Of a stretch of 64,000 nucleotides of DNA, positions 18,880 to 28,439 are shown in pieces. A model generated the notes under the pieces. That model was not told the DNA's origin. It was given only the letters and a program-made list of their open reading frames with translations, and ran no database searches. A program made the translations under genes and the position numbers. The first letter of the stretch is position 1. Every line of letters begins with the position of its first letter. The DNA comes from an uncultured Rhodobacter sp. (GTDB lineage Bacteria; Pseudomonadota; Alphaproteobacteria; Rhodobacterales; Rhodobacteraceae), in NCBI GenBank assembly GCA_945952585.1, contig CAMFII010000002.1:310001-374000 (forward strand), written 5' to 3'.

Positions 18880-18893
18880 GTTTTGCGCTAACA
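18880..18893. promoter_or_regulatory. Possible LacI/CceR-type operator upstream of prpE
   Basis: GTTTTGCGCTAACA lies about 90 bp upstream of the prpE start, between prpE and the malic enzyme stop. It matches 11 of 14 positions of TGTTAGCGCTAACA, which I recall as the palindrome class bound by LacI-family carbon regulators such as CceR in Rhodobacter. One half-site (GCGCTAACA) is perfect. Assignment is by resemblance only. Confidence 0.4.
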
Positions 18894-18904
18894 GGGATAA
18901 GACC

Positions 18905-21181
18905 TTAGGAGTAGTGGGTGACCGGAGTGCCGGCGAGGGCGGACATGTTGAGCAGGCCGCGCGCCGTCACCGAAGGCGTGCAGATATGCGCCTTGTTGCC
19001 CATGCCCATGAGGATGGGACCGACTTCAAGCGCATTGGCCTTCATCTTGAGGATGTTGCGCACGCCCGAGGCTGCGTCGGCATTGGCAAAGACGAGTACG
19101 TTCGCCGGCCCTTCAAAGCGCGACTGCGGGAAGATCCGCGCCCGGATCGCCGGGTCAAGCGCCGAGTCGGTATGCATCTCGCCCTCGTAGGCGAAGTCGG
19201 GTTCGCGGGCGTCCAGCAGTCCCATCGCCTCGCGCATCCGCCGGCCGGTGTCGCAGTCGAGGTTGCCGAACTGCGAATGCGAGCAGAGCGCGATCTTGGG
19301 AACCAGGCCGAAGCGCTTCACATGCCGGGCCGCGCCGATCACGGTCTGCATGATCTCGACCGGGGTCGGTTCGGGATGCACATGGGTGTCGGCGATGAAG
19401 AGGGGGCCGTCCTCCAGGATCATCAGGCTGAGCGCGCCGATGGGCGACAGGCCGCCACGGGCCAGGATCTGGCGGACATAGTTCAGGTGCCACAGGTACT
19501 GGCCGAATGTCCCGCAGATCAGGCTGTCGGCCTCGCCGCGATGGACCATGATCGCGGCGATGGCGGTGGTGTTGGTCCGCATGACGGCCCGGGCGATGTC
19601 GGGGGTCACGCCGCGTCGGGCCATCAGTTCGTGATAGGTCCCCCAGTAATCGCGATAGCGCGGGTCGTTCTCGGGGTTGACCAGGTGAAAGTCGCGCTCG
19701 GGTCGGATCGGCAGGCCGAGCCGTTCGCAGCGCGCCGAGACGACGTCCGGGCGGCCGATCAGGATCGGGCTGTCATCGGTTTCCTCGATCATCGCCAAAG
19801 CGGCGCGCAGAACCCGGTCATCCTCGCCCTCGGCGAAGACGATTTTGCGATGGGCGTTGCGCGAGGCCTCGAAGACCGGCCGCATGATCAGCGCCGAGCG
19901 GAAGACCGAGCCGTCGAGCTTTTCGCGATAGGCATCGAGATCGGCAATCGGGCGCGAGGCGACGCCGGTCTCCATCGCGGCCTTCGCCACGGCATGGGCG
20001 ACAACCCCGATCAGGCGCGGGTCGAACGGTTTCGGGATCAGATAATCCGGCCCGAAATTCAGCCGCTCGCCCTGATAGGCCGCAGCCGCTTCGGCACTGG
20101 TGGTGGCGCGGGCGAGTTGCGCGATGCCGTCGATGCAGGCGAGTTGCATCGCGTCGTTGATCTGGGTCGCGCCCACGTCCAGCGCGCCACGGAAGATGAA
20201 GGGAAAGCAAAGGACGTTGTTGACCTGGTTCGGATAGTCGGACCGCCCCGTCGCGATGATGGCCTCGGGCGCGACCGTCCGCACCTCGTCCGGCAGGATT
20301 TCGGGTGTCGGGTTGGCAAGCGCAAAGACAATCGGCTTCGGCGCCATCTTCGCAACCATCTCGGGCTTGAGGACGCCAGGACCGGAAAGGCCAAGGAACA
20401 GGTCGGCGCCTTCGATCACCTCAGCCAGCGTCTTCGGCTCGGAACCTTGCGCATACTCCGCCTTTTGCGGTGTCATCTCGGCCTCGCGGCCCTTGTAGAC
20501 CAGTCCGGCCAGATCGCAGAGCCAGACATTTTCGCGCTTCACGCCAAGCTTCAGCAGCATGTTTAGGCAGGCGATCCCCGCCGCGCCGCCGCCAGTCGAG
20601 ACGACCTTGATCTGGTCGAAGCGCTTTCCGGCGACATGCAGCGCATTTGTCGCCGCCGCGCCCACGACGATTGCCGTACCGTGCTGGTCATCGTGGAAGA
20701 CCGGGATCTTCATCCGCTCGCGGCACAGCTTCTCGACGATGAAGCAGTCGGGCGCCTTGATGTCCTCGAGGTTGATCGCACCAAAGGTCGGCTCCAGCGC
20801 ACAGACGATATCGGCCAGACGATGGGGATCGGGTTCGTTCAACTCGATGTCGAAGCAGTCGATATTGGCGAACTTCTTGAAGAGGACGGCCTTGCCTTCC
20901 ATCACCGGCTTGGAGGCGAGCGCCCCGATATTGCCAAGCCCCAGAACCGCTGTGCCGTTTGTGACGACGGCCACGAGGTTGCCTCGGGCCGTATAGCGGC
21001 TGGCGGTGGCGGCGTCGGCCTTGATCTCGAGACAGGCCTCTGCCACGCCCGGCGAGTAGGCGCGGCTCAGGTCGCGCCCGTTGGCCAGTGGCTTGGTGGC
21101 GCGGATCTCCAGTTTGCCGGGCTTGGGCAGTTCGTGATAATCAAGCGCAGCCTGGCGGGCGTTGGTGTGGGCCTCGTCCAT
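18905..21181 (-). CDS. maeB: NADP-dependent malic enzyme, MaeB type
   Basis: MaeB decarboxylates malate to pyruvate with reduction of NADP+. The 758-residue protein has the two-part structure of large bacterial malic enzymes: residues 1-430 are the catalytic domain with SRAYSPGVAEACLEI, LGLGNIGALASKPVMEGKAVLFKKFANIDCFDIE, HDDQHGTAIVVGAAATNAL and VSTGGGAAGIACLN for nucleotide binding; residues about 430-758 form a phosphotransacetylase-like domain (KIVFAEGEDDRVLRAALAM near its start), which is regulatory rather than catalytic in characterised members. AGGGAGGATGTC lies before the ATG. It diverges from the cupin gene, with a LacI-type palindrome in the shared region. Confidence 0.93.
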   Translation of the reverse strand: MDEAHTNARQAALDYHELPKPGKLEIRATKPLANGRDLSRAYSPGVAEACLEIKADAATASRYTARGNLVAVVTNGTAVLGLGNIGALASKPVMEGKAVLFKKFANIDCFDIELNEPDPHRLADIVCALEPTFGAINLEDIKAPDCFIVEKLCRERMKIPVFHDDQHGTAIVVGAAATNALHVAGKRFDQIKVVSTGGGAAGIACLNMLLKLGVKRENVWLCDLAGLVYKGREAEMTPQKAEYAQGSEPKTLAEVIEGADLFLGLSGPGVLKPEMVAKMAPKPIVFALANPTPEILPDEVRTVAPEAIIATGRSDYPNQVNNVLCFPFIFRGALDVGATQINDAMQLACIDGIAQLARATTSAEAAAAYQGERLNFGPDYLIPKPFDPRLIGVVAHAVAKAAMETGVASRPIADLDAYREKLDGSVFRSALIMRPVFEASRNAHRKIVFAEGEDDRVLRAALAMIEETDDSPILIGRPDVVSARCERLGLPIRPERDFHLVNPENDPRYRDYWGTYHELMARRGVTPDIARAVMRTNTTAIAAIMVHRGEADSLICGTFGQYLWHLNYVRQILARGGLSPIGALSLMILEDGPLFIADTHVHPEPTPVEIMQTVIGAARHVKRFGLVPKIALCSHSQFGNLDCDTGRRMREAMGLLDAREPDFAYEGEMHTDSALDPAIRARIFPQSRFEGPANVLVFANADAASGVRNILKMKANALEVGPILMGMGNKAHICTPSVTARGLLNMSALAGTPVTHYS

Positions 21182-21201
21182 GACATCCTCCCTGTGCGAT
21201 G

Positions 21202-21215
21202 GTTTAGCGTTAAAC
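21202..21215. promoter_or_regulatory. Possible LacI/CceR-type operator at maeB
   Basis: GTTTAGCGTTAAAC is a near-perfect palindrome 21 bp upstream of the maeB start, in the 142-bp region divergent to the cupin gene. Its core TTAGCGTTAA differs by one base from the TTAGCGCTAA core I associate with CceR-type LacI regulators. In R. sphaeroides that regulator controls central carbon genes, so a malic enzyme target is plausible. The location near or over the maeB transcription start is inferred. Confidence 0.45.
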
Positions 21216-21323
21216 TATCTCCACCGCTCTGCAATCTCTCTCTTTCCGGATACAGCTTTCGGCGCGCCTTGCAAATCCCCGAATGCCGCACCACTGTCGG
21301 CTGCGACCAAAATGGGGGGTGTC

Positions 21324-22406
21324 ATGACCGAAATCCGGGCCGAGATCCGTCTGCCGACGCAAGAGCTGCGCAATGACCTGCCGTTCTACATGAAGACGCT
21401 CGGCATGCGGCTGGACATGATCTATCCCGCAGACAACCCCGAGGTGGCGGTCCTTTCCGGCCACGGGCTGCGCATCCGCATCCAGAAGGGCGCGCCGGAA
21501 GCGCCCGGCACGCTGCGGATCCTGACCGAAGATCCCGACAGCATCGCCGAAGGCAAGCGCGAGCTGACTGCCCCCAATGGCACGCGGATCGAGATTGACG
21601 AGTTGCACCCGCCGCTGGTGCTGCCGGCGACCGAACATGCCTTTGTCGTGCGGCGGCTGGCCGACCAGGCGCCCTGGATCATCGGGCGCGCGGGGATGGA
21701 GTATCGCGACCTCGTTCCGTCGCGCCTGGGCGGGGCGATGATCGCCAGCCATATCCGGGTGCCGGATGGCAAGGTCCCGGACATGGTGCATTTCCACAAG
21801 GTCGGTTTCCAGCTCATCTTCTGCATCAAGGGCTGGGTCGATGTGCTATACGAGGATCAGGGCGGTTTGCGCCGCATCCATGCCGGCGACTGCTTCATCC
21901 AGCCGCCGCAGATCCGCCACCGCGTGGTCGAGTCCGGCGACGGCATCGAGGTGATCGAGATCGGCGTCCCGGCCGAGCACATCACCGAGATCGACCACGA
22001 CATGACCCTGCCGACCCCGCATCTGCGACCCGACCGCGAATGGGACGGCCAGCGTTTCGTTCACAACATCGGCAAGGAGGGGGAGTTCCGGCCCTTCCGC
22101 CTGCCCGGCTTCGTCGCCCGCGACACCACGATCAACGCCAATACGAAGGGTGTGGCCTCGGTCATGGTGGCGCGTCCCGATGGGGGTGAGACGCGCTGGA
22201 CCAGCCACGACGGCGACATCCTTTTCACCTTCGTTATGAAGGGGGGAATGACGCTGGAAGGGGAAGGCAAGGATCCTTATCGGCTGTCCGCCGGGGATGC
22301 CTTCGTCATCCCGCCCGGCATGGCAACACGATACGCCGACCCGACCGCTGATCTCGAATTGCTCGAAGTGTCGCTGCCCGGAACCTTCGAGACGAAGCAA
22401 CTCTGA
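21324..22406 (+). CDS. Double-cupin protein with extra N-terminal domain
   Basis: This 360-residue protein contains two cupin barrels, at about 160-235 (with PDMVHFHKVGFQLIFCIKGW and GDCFIQPPQIRHRVVE) and about 280-355 (with GDILFTFVMKGGMTLEG and GDAFVIPPGMATRY). The first 100 residues (LPTQELRNDLPFYMKTLGM) resemble a glyoxalase/VOC-type half domain. The first cupin retains candidate metal-binding histidines; the second appears poorer in them. I cannot assign a reaction. The ATG at 21324 follows GGGGGGTGTC. An in-frame ATG at 21312 is possible. It lies just before the cdd-deoA-deoB-add-upp operon, separated by a hairpin-rich spacer, so a link to nucleoside or sugar metabolism is only suggested. 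Confidence 0.75.
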   Translation: MTEIRAEIRLPTQELRNDLPFYMKTLGMRLDMIYPADNPEVAVLSGHGLRIRIQKGAPEAPGTLRILTEDPDSIAEGKRELTAPNGTRIEIDELHPPLVLPATEHAFVVRRLADQAPWIIGRAGMEYRDLVPSRLGGAMIASHIRVPDGKVPDMVHFHKVGFQLIFCIKGWVDVLYEDQGGLRRIHAGDCFIQPPQIRHRVVESGDGIEVIEIGVPAEHITEIDHDMTLPTPHLRPDREWDGQRFVHNIGKEGEFRPFRLPGFVARDTTINANTKGVASVMVARPDGGETRWTSHDGDILFTFVMKGGMTLEGEGKDPYRLSAGDAFVIPPGMATRYADPTADLELLEVSLPGTFETKQL

Positions 22407-22407
22407 T

Positions 22408-22481
22408 CTTCTTCTGTTCGCAAATATCCTGCGGGGGAGGCCCCGGATGCAATCCGGGGCCCGGGGGTGCAAAACCCCCGG
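22408..22481. repeat. Intergenic repeat unit with two tandem hairpins
   Basis: Two perfect hairpins lie back to back: a 10-bp stem GGCCCCGGAT (22439-22461, loop GCA) and an 8-bp stem CCGGGGGT (22461-22481, loop GCAAA). Read on the minus strand they are followed by CCCCCGCAGGATATTTGC and CAGAAGAAG, which also occurs after a GC hairpin at 49138-49189 on the plus strand. The stem-plus-AGGATATTTGC unit looks like a dispersed intergenic repeat. Its orientation here is opposite to the flanking genes, so it is not simply the terminator of the cupin gene. Confidence 0.65.
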
Positions 22482-22570
22482 TGGCGCATCCGGCAAGGGC
22501 CGCCGGAAGGCTCCGCTTGCATCCGCTTCGGCCGCGCCCCAGAGTTGTCCAAAACTCCGAAGGAGCCTCC

Positions 22571-22963
22571 ATGTCCCTGCTCGAAGCCGCCACCGCCGTT
22601 CGCGAGAACGCCTATGCCCCGTATTCCCGCTTCAAGGTCGGCGCGGCGATCCGCGCGGCTTCGGGGCAGGTCTATTCGGGCTGCAATGTCGAGAATGTCG
22701 CCTATCCCGAAGGCACCTGCGCCGAGGCAGGGGCCATCGCCGCGATGGTTGCCGCCGGCGAGACGGCAATTGCCGAGGTACTGGTGATCGCCGATAGCCC
22801 CGAACCGGTTCCGCCTTGCGGGGGCTGCCGGCAGAAGATCGCAGAATTCGCCGGACAGGACGTGGTCGTCTCCCTCTGCACGACCGACGGAAAGTCGCGT
22901 GCGATGACGGTGCGCGACCTTTTGCCGGGCCTGTTCACCGCCGCCCATATGGACCGGACCTGA
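22571..22963 (+). CDS. cdd: Cytidine deaminase
   Basis: Cdd deaminates cytidine and deoxycytidine to uridine and deoxyuridine. The 130-residue homotetramer-type enzyme has the zinc site motifs: NVENVAYPEGTCAEAGAI (Cys and Glu of the CAE motif near 51-53) and PCGGCRQKIAEF (second and third Cys near 85-88). YAPYSRFKVGAAI near residue 14 is also conserved. The ATG is preceded by AGGAG six bases upstream. It is the first gene of the salvage operon, followed one base later by deoA. Confidence 0.95.
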   Translation: MSLLEAATAVRENAYAPYSRFKVGAAIRAASGQVYSGCNVENVAYPEGTCAEAGAIAAMVAAGETAIAEVLVIADSPEPVPPCGGCRQKIAEFAGQDVVVSLCTTDGKSRAMTVRDLLPGLFTAAHMDRT

Positions 22964-22964
22964 C

Positions 22965-24272
22965 ATGGATGCGCGCGCGATCAACAGGAAGCTCCGCGAG
23001 GGGGAAACCCCCTCGGTCGAGGAGTTGGCGTGGTTTGCGCGCGGCCTTGCCTCGGGCGATGTGACGGACGCGCAAGCAGGTGCCTTCGCCATGGCCGTCT
23101 GTCTGAAGGGGCTTGGCGAGGCGGGCCGCGTGGCCTTGACCCGCGCCATGCGGGACTCGGGCAAGGTCATGGACTGGGACTTGCCCGGCCCGGTGCTCGA
23201 CAAGCACTCGACCGGCGGGATCGGTGATTGCGTCTCGCTTCTGCTTGCGCCGGCGCTGGCCGCCTGCGGCGCCTATGTGCCTATGATTTCGGGCCGCGGC
23301 CTTGGCCATACCGGCGGCACGCTCGACAAGCTCGAGGCGATCCCCGGTTTTCGCACCGCGATGGGCGAAGACCAACTGCGCCGACAGATCGACGGTGTGC
23401 GCTGTGCCATCGTTTCAGCCTCGGCCGAGATCGCGCCGGCGGACCGGCGGCTGTACCTTATCCGCGACGTGACCGGGACGGTCGAAAGCGTCGATCTGAT
23501 TACCGCCTCGATCCTGTCGAAGAAGCTGGCGGCGGGGCTGGAAGGACTGGTGCTGGACGTCAAGGCCGGCTCCGGCGCCTTCATGAAGACGCTGGACGAG
23601 GCCGAGTTTCTGGCCCGTGCGCTGGTCTCGACCGCGCAGGGCGCCGGCTGCATGACGACGGCGCTCATCACCGACATGAATCAGCCGCTTGCCACCGCGG
23701 CCGGCAACGCGCTCGAGGTGATCGAGGTGATGGAGACGCTGACCGGCACCTCGGTCAATGCCGCGCTCTGGGACCTGACGGCGGCTCTGGGCGGCGAGGC
23801 GCTGGCGCTTGGCGGGCTGGCGGCCGATCCCGAGGATGGCGCGGGCCGGATTGCGCAGGCGCTCGAAAGCGGGCAGGCGGCGGATTACTTCGGCCGGATG
23901 GTCGCAGCGCAGGGCGGTCCAGCCGACTTCGTCGACCGCTGGCCCGACCGGCTTCCCTCGGCACCGGTGCAGCGCGAGGTGCCATGCCCGCGCGACGGGT
24001 TCGTCGCGGCGGTGGATGGCGAGGCTCTGGGGCAGGCGGTCGTTCATCTCGGCGGCGGGCGGCTGCGCGAAGGCGACAAGGTCAACCCGTCGGTGGGTCT
24101 GTCGGACATGGCGGGTCTTGGCGAAGAGGTGGGCGAGGGCCTGCCGCTTGCCATCGTCCACGCGGCGAGCGAGGCGGATGCCGATCTCGCCGTCCGCAGC
24201 GTGCTTGCGGCCTATCGGATGGCCGAAAGCGCGCCCAAGGAGCCGCCGCTTATCCACAAGAGGATCGCCTGA
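22965..24272 (+). CDS. deoA: Thymidine phosphorylase
   Basis: DeoA phosphorolyses thymidine or deoxyuridine to the base and 2-deoxyribose-1-phosphate. The 435-residue protein has the family signatures: [24 protein letters not shown] (phosphate-binding KHSTGG near 80), [23 protein letters not shown] near 105-130, and [22 protein letters not shown] near 165-185. The C-terminal domain follows after residue 335. It starts one base after cdd and its stop overlaps the deoB start (ATGA), indicating translational coupling. Length and motifs are normal. Confidence 0.95.
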   Translation: MDARAINRKLREGETPSVEELAWFARGLASGDVTDAQAGAFAMAVCLKGLGEAGRVALTRAMRDSGKVMDWDLPGPVLDKHSTGGIGDCVSLLLAPALAACGAYVPMISGRGLGHTGGTLDKLEAIPGFRTAMGEDQLRRQIDGVRCAIVSASAEIAPADRRLYLIRDVTGTVESVDLITASILSKKLAAGLEGLVLDVKAGSGAFMKTLDEAEFLARALVSTAQGAGCMTTALITDMNQPLATAAGNALEVIEVMETLTGTSVNAALWDLTAALGGEALALGGLAADPEDGAGRIAQALESGQAADYFGRMVAAQGGPADFVDRWPDRLPSAPVQREVPCPRDGFVAAVDGEALGQAVVHLGGGRLREGDKVNPSVGLSDMAGLGEEVGEGLPLAIVHAASEADADLAVRSVLAAYRMAESAPKEPPLIHKRIA

Positions 24273-25468
24273 TGGCCCGCGCCTTCCTCATCGTCATGGA
24301 CTCGGTCGGCTGCGGCGGGGCGCCGGATGCCGCCGCCTTTGGCGATGCGGGCGCGAACACGCTTGGCCACATCGCCCGGGCCTGCGCGGCGGGGCGGGCA
24401 GAAGAGGGGCGCAGCGGTCCGCTGAAGATGCCGGTTCTGGATGGCTTGGGCCTTGGCGCGGCGATCCGCCTCGCCTCGGGCGAGGACACACCGGGACTTG
24501 GCGCAAAGTCGAAAGGCCGGTGGGGCGCCGCAACCGAGGTTTCGAAGGGCAAGGACACGCCTTCGGGCCACTGGGAACTGTCGGGCGTTCCGGTCCCATG
24601 GGACTGGACCTATTTCCCGGAGACTCGCCCCGCCTTTCCCGAAACCCTTGTTGCCGAGGTTTGCGCCAGGGCCGGAACCGCCGGCATCCTCGGCAATTGC
24701 CATGCCTCGGGTGTTCCGATCATCGAGGAACTGGGCGAGAAGCATATGCGCACCGGTTGGCCGATCTGCTACACCTCGGCGGATTCGGTGTTCCAGATCG
24801 CGGCGCATGAAGAGACGTTCGGCCTCGACCGCCTGCTGAAACTCTGCGCCGATCTAGCGCCAACGCTCCACGCGATGAAGGTTGGCCGGGTGATCGCGCG
24901 GCCGTTCATAGGCCAGCCAGGCAGCTTCCAGCGCAGCGCGAACCGCCATGACTACGCCATCGCGCCCCCCGCTCCGACGCTGCTCGACTGGGCGGCGGGG
25001 GCGGGGCGGGCGACCCATGCGATCGGCAAGATCGGCGACATCTTCTCGATGAAAGGCATCGGGGCGCTCCACAAGGGCAAGTCGGACGCGGACCTTTTCG
25101 ATCATCTCGACCGCCTCGCCGCCGAGGCTGAGCCCGGTTCCTTGACCTTTGCGAACTTCGTCGAGTTCGACAGCCTCTATGGTCACCGCCGCGACGTGTC
25201 GGGCTATGCAAGGGCGCTCGAATGGTTCGACGGGCGGGCAGGGGGCTTTCTTGCCCGCCTTGGTCCCGGCGACCTCGCGATCTTCACGGCCGATCATGGC
25301 AACGATCCGACTTGGACCGGCACCGATCACACGCGCGAACGCGTGCCGGTGATCTGTGCGGGCGCGGGAGAGGGCGCGATCGGCCTTGTCGCCTTCACCG
25401 ACGTCGCGGCCAGCATCGCCGCCCATCTGGGCATCCCCGCCGAAGGCCCCGGACGGAGCTTCCTGTGA
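24272..25468 (+). CDS. deoB: Phosphopentomutase
   Basis: DeoB isomerises (deoxy)ribose-1-phosphate to the 5-phosphate, supplying the DeoC substrate. The 398-residue alkaline-phosphatase-superfamily enzyme begins [20 protein letters not shown], with the metal-binding Asp near residue 10, and carries [12 protein letters not shown] (phosphoacceptor Thr, near 93-104), [18 protein letters not shown], and [22 protein letters not shown] near the C terminus with the second metal site. The ATG overlaps the deoA stop, and the stop overlaps the add start (GTGA). Confidence 0.95.
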   Translation: MARAFLIVMDSVGCGGAPDAAAFGDAGANTLGHIARACAAGRAEEGRSGPLKMPVLDGLGLGAAIRLASGEDTPGLGAKSKGRWGAATEVSKGKDTPSGHWELSGVPVPWDWTYFPETRPAFPETLVAEVCARAGTAGILGNCHASGVPIIEELGEKHMRTGWPICYTSADSVFQIAAHEETFGLDRLLKLCADLAPTLHAMKVGRVIARPFIGQPGSFQRSANRHDYAIAPPAPTLLDWAAGAGRATHAIGKIGDIFSMKGIGALHKGKSDADLFDHLDRLAAEAEPGSLTFANFVEFDSLYGHRRDVSGYARALEWFDGRAGGFLARLGPGDLAIFTADHGNDPTWTGTDHTRERVPVICAGAGEGAIGLVAFTDVAASIAAHLGIPAEGPGRSFL

Positions 25469-26454
25469 CCCGGGACCTGCCGAAAGTCGAGTTGCACCTG
25501 CATCTGGAAGGCGCCGCGCCGCCTGCCTTCATCCGCGGGCTGGCCCGCGAAAAGCACATGGACCTGTCGGGCCTTTTCACCGAGGACGGAAGCTATCGCT
25601 TCACCGACTTCTGGGACTTCCTGAAGGTCTACGAGGCTGCGACCTCGACGCTGAAGACGCCAGAGGACTACGGCCGCTTGACGAAAGCGGTGCTGGAGGA
25701 AAGTGCCGCGAACGGTGTGGTCTATTCCGAAACCTTCCTCTCGCCCGATTTCTGCGGCGGGCGCGACATCGGCGCCTGGCGGGAATACCTTCACGCAATC
25801 CGCGAAGCCGCGGACGAAGCCGAGCGCGATGCCGGCATCACCCTGCGCGGCATCATCACCTGCATCCGCCATTTCGGGCCCGAGAAAGCCAAGGAGACCG
25901 CCCTTTGCGCTGCCGAGACGGCGGGTGACTGGATCGTGGGCTTCGGCATCGCGGGGGATGAGAAGATCGGGAAACCCAAGGATTTCCTTTGGTCTTTCGA
26001 TTGCGCGCGCGAGGCCGGGCTGCGCATCACCGCCCATGCCGGTGAATGGGGCGGGCCGGAGTCGATCCGCGACGCGCTGAAGGACCTGAACCCCGAACGC
26101 ATCGGCCATGGCGTGCGTGCCATCGAGGACATGGCGCTGGTCGAGGAACTGGCCGAACGCGGCACGGTGCTCGAGGTCTGCCCGGGGTCGAACATGGCGC
26201 TTGGCCTGTTCCCGACATGGCGCAAGCACCCGATCGGCACGATGTTCGACAGGGGCGTGAAGGTCACGATCTCGACCGACGATCCGCCCTTCTTCCACAC
26301 CACCATGACGCGTGAATACGACCGCCTCGCCGAGGCCTTCGACTGGGATGAGGGTGTGTTCCGACAGATCGCCCGCACCTCGCTTGACGCCGCCTTCTGC
26401 GACGAGGCGACGCGCGCCCGCATAGCCAAGAGACTGGAGCCCGAGAATGCTTGA
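25465..26454 (+). CDS. add: Adenosine deaminase family protein
   Basis: The 329-residue protein deaminates adenosine (and probably deoxyadenosine) to inosine. Metal ligands are visible in [13 protein letters not shown] near residue 10, [14 protein letters not shown] near 190 with the catalytic His and Glu, [14 protein letters not shown] near 215, and [11 protein letters not shown] near 272. The GTG at 25465 overlaps the deoB stop and gives the canonical start [13 protein letters not shown]. The 3-prime end overlaps upp by eight bases. Some family members prefer adenine, but a dedicated adenine deaminase is present at 12.4 kb, so adenosine is the better guess. Confidence 0.9.
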   Translation: MTRDLPKVELHLHLEGAAPPAFIRGLAREKHMDLSGLFTEDGSYRFTDFWDFLKVYEAATSTLKTPEDYGRLTKAVLEESAANGVVYSETFLSPDFCGGRDIGAWREYLHAIREAADEAERDAGITLRGIITCIRHFGPEKAKETALCAAETAGDWIVGFGIAGDEKIGKPKDFLWSFDCAREAGLRITAHAGEWGGPESIRDALKDLNPERIGHGVRAIEDMALVEELAERGTVLEVCPGSNMALGLFPTWRKHPIGTMFDRGVKVTISTDDPPFFHTTMTREYDRLAEAFDWDEGVFRQIARTSLDAAFCDEATRARIAKRLEPENA

Positions 26455-27079
26455 TCACCTGACCGTCGTCACCCACCCGTTGGTGCAGCACAAGCTCAGC
26501 ATCATGCGCGACAAGGACACCTCGACCGCCTCTTTCCGACGGCTCCTGCGCGAGATCAGCCTGCTGCTGGCTTATGAGGTGACGCGTGAACTGCCGATGA
26601 CCACGCAGCGCATCGAAACCCCGCTCGAGGCGATGGACGCGCCGTCGATCGAGGGCAAAAAGCTGGCGCTGATCTCGATCCTTCGGGCAGGGAACGGGCT
26701 TCTCGACGGGATCCTGGAACTGATCCCTGCGGCGCGGGTGGGCTTCATCGGGCTTTACCGCGATCCCGAAACGCTGCAGCCGGTGCAATACTACTGCAAG
26801 CTGCCCGACCATCTGGAAGAACGGGTGTCGATCGTGGTCGACCCGATGCTGGCGACGGGCAACTCCTCGGCCGCAGCCGTGGACCTGTTGAAGAAGGCAG
26901 GGGCCAAGGATATCCGCTTTCTCTGCCTTCTGGCGGCCCCGGAAGGCATCAAACGCATGAAGGACGCCCATCCCGACGTGCCGATCGTCACAGCTGCTGT
27001 GGATAGCCACCTCAATGACCATGGATATATTGTCCCTGGGCTAGGGGATGCGGGCGATCGCATGTTCGGTACGAAATAA
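26447..27079 (+). CDS. upp: Uracil phosphoribosyltransferase
   Basis: Upp condenses uracil with PRPP to form UMP. The 210-residue protein has the usual start ([22 protein letters not shown]), [32 protein letters not shown] near 75-105, and the PRPP-binding loop [18 protein letters not shown] near 130-147. The C terminus contains [16 protein letters not shown], the uracil-binding region. It starts inside the last codons of add and is the last gene of the operon, so uracil released by DeoA can be recaptured. Confidence 0.95.
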   Translation: MLDHLTVVTHPLVQHKLSIMRDKDTSTASFRRLLREISLLLAYEVTRELPMTTQRIETPLEAMDAPSIEGKKLALISILRAGNGLLDGILELIPAARVGFIGLYRDPETLQPVQYYCKLPDHLEERVSIVVDPMLATGNSSAAAVDLLKKAGAKDIRFLCLLAAPEGIKRMKDAHPDVPIVTAAVDSHLNDHGYIVPGLGDAGDRMFGTK

Positions 27080-27099
27080 AGCGTTTCGCTCTTTACACC

Positions 27100-27122
27100 G
27101 AATCACCGATTCGGCATGATTC
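27100..27122. promoter_or_regulatory. Cluster of three GANTC (CcrM) sites
   Basis: GAATC at 27100, GATTC at 27108 and GATTC at 27118 fall within 23 bp, 25-47 bp upstream of the SPOR gene start. The first two form a small palindrome (CCGAATC-ACC-GATTCGG, 27098-27114). GANTC is the CcrM methylation site; in Caulobacter, GcrA acts at promoters carrying methylated GANTC. A GcrA gene is present at 62.1 kb. Regulation is inferred from this spacing. Confidence 0.5.
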
Positions 27123-27146
27123 GCCCTAACCACAGGGGTGATTTCC

Positions 27147-28421
27147 ATGCTGTCCAGACTTGTTCCGGCCGCGGCTATCGCGGCCCTGTGCGGAGCTTTG
27201 TCCGCAGCCCAGGCGCAGGGCGTTCGCGAATTCGCAACCCCTCTCGAGACGCCTCCGACAAGCTTCAAGGGACAGCAATTCGTCGACGGCCGGGGTTGCG
27301 TCTACATCCGCGCCGGGATCGACGGGCAGACCGCCTGGGTGCCGCGCGTCGGCGCTGACCGCAAGGTGCTGTGCGGCTATCCCCCGACCTTCGGCAAGAT
27401 GGCCGAAGCCCCGGCGCCCGTGGCCCCGGTCGCCGCTGCAGCGGAGCCGGCGCCCGCTCCTGTCGCGGTCGCTCCCGCGCCTGCGGCTGCCACCGCTCCT
27501 GCTCCGGTCCGGGTTGCCGAGACCGCTGCCGTCTCCCCCGCAGACACACACGGATATGTCGATACGCCGCGCGCCACCGGGACGCCGGGCCAGATCGCCT
27601 GCCCGGACCGCGCGCCCTATGCCGAGCGTCTGCCACTCCGCGGTGGCGGCACGATCCTTCTCTGTCTCTCTCGCCCGGGCCTGCTTGATGAAAAAGCAGT
27701 GGTGCTCGGCAGTCTCGCCACCCCCGCGGCTGGTGCAAACACTGTCCTCGCCTGTCCTTCAAATGCCCCGGTTGCGCAGAGGCTCCCGCAGAAAGGGGGC
27801 GGCTCGGCGCTGCTTTGCACGGCGGGCGACGGCCGGACGGCCGGTCTGGCGTTGCCGCAGGCGAAGACGGCCGCAGCCCCGGCTCGCGCCCTGGCAATCG
27901 ACATTCCGGCCCCGACCCCCGATCCGCGCCTGGTCAATCCGATCATTCCGCCGGGCTACAAGCTCGCCTGGAGCGATGGGCGGCTTAACCCTTATCGCGG
28001 AAAGGGCAGCATGGCCGGCCAGCAGGCGCAGGACCGGATCTGGACGCGCACCGTTCCGGCCGAACTGGTCGAATGGAAGCCCGCCGAGACTGTGCAGGTC
28101 GCTTCGGCTTCTGCGCCGGTTCGCGCCACGCGGTCTGCGACTCCGACGCTTGTCGTTTCGACGAAATCGCCCGATGCCAAGGCGGCAACACCCGGCCGCA
28201 GCTTTGTGCAGGTCGGCAGCTTCGGCCAGCCGTCGAACGCCGATGCCGCCCGGCTGAAGATTTCGGCGCTTGGCATGCCGGTTGCCGGCAGCCGCGTCAC
28301 CAGCGGCGGGAAAGCGCTTCAGGTCGTCCTCGCGGGTCCCTTCGACGACCCCGCACAGGCGCGAAACGCGCTTGCCTCGCTGCGTCAGGCAGGCTTCCCC
28401 GACGCCATTCTCAAGCAATAA
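27147..28421 (+). CDS. Secreted SPOR-domain protein
   Basis: The 424-residue protein has a signal peptide (MLSRLVPAAAIAALCGALSA, cleavage near AQA at 22-24), a conserved region at about 30-85, an Ala/Pro-rich linker at about 88-130, and a C-terminal SPOR domain at about 350-424 (SFVQVGSFGQPSNADAARLK, LGMPVAGSRV, GPFDDPAQARNALASLRQAG). SPOR domains bind denuded septal peptidoglycan, so a periplasmic role in division or cell-wall turnover is likely. The ATG at 27147 has AGGGG about 7 bases upstream; a GTG at 27138 is an in-frame alternative. Three GANTC sites precede it. A strong hairpin terminator follows. Confidence 0.85.
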   Translation: MLSRLVPAAAIAALCGALSAAQAQGVREFATPLETPPTSFKGQQFVDGRGCVYIRAGIDGQTAWVPRVGADRKVLCGYPPTFGKMAEAPAPVAPVAAAAEPAPAPVAVAPAPAAATAPAPVRVAETAAVSPADTHGYVDTPRATGTPGQIACPDRAPYAERLPLRGGGTILLCLSRPGLLDEKAVVLGSLATPAAGANTVLACPSNAPVAQRLPQKGGGSALLCTAGDGRTAGLALPQAKTAAAPARALAIDIPAPTPDPRLVNPIIPPGYKLAWSDGRLNPYRGKGSMAGQQAQDRIWTRTVPAELVEWKPAETVQVASASAPVRATRSATPTLVVSTKSPDAKAATPGRSFVQVGSFGQPSNADAARLKISALGMPVAGSRVTSGGKALQVVLAGPFDDPAQARNALASLRQAGFPDAILKQ

Positions 28422-28439
28422 CCGGTCGAGCAGGGCCAG

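Noticed and set aside
27098-27114. Hairpin CCGAATC-ACC-GATTCGG as a terminator for upp
   Set aside because: The stem is short and no T-run follows; the GANTC content makes a regulatory site more likely.
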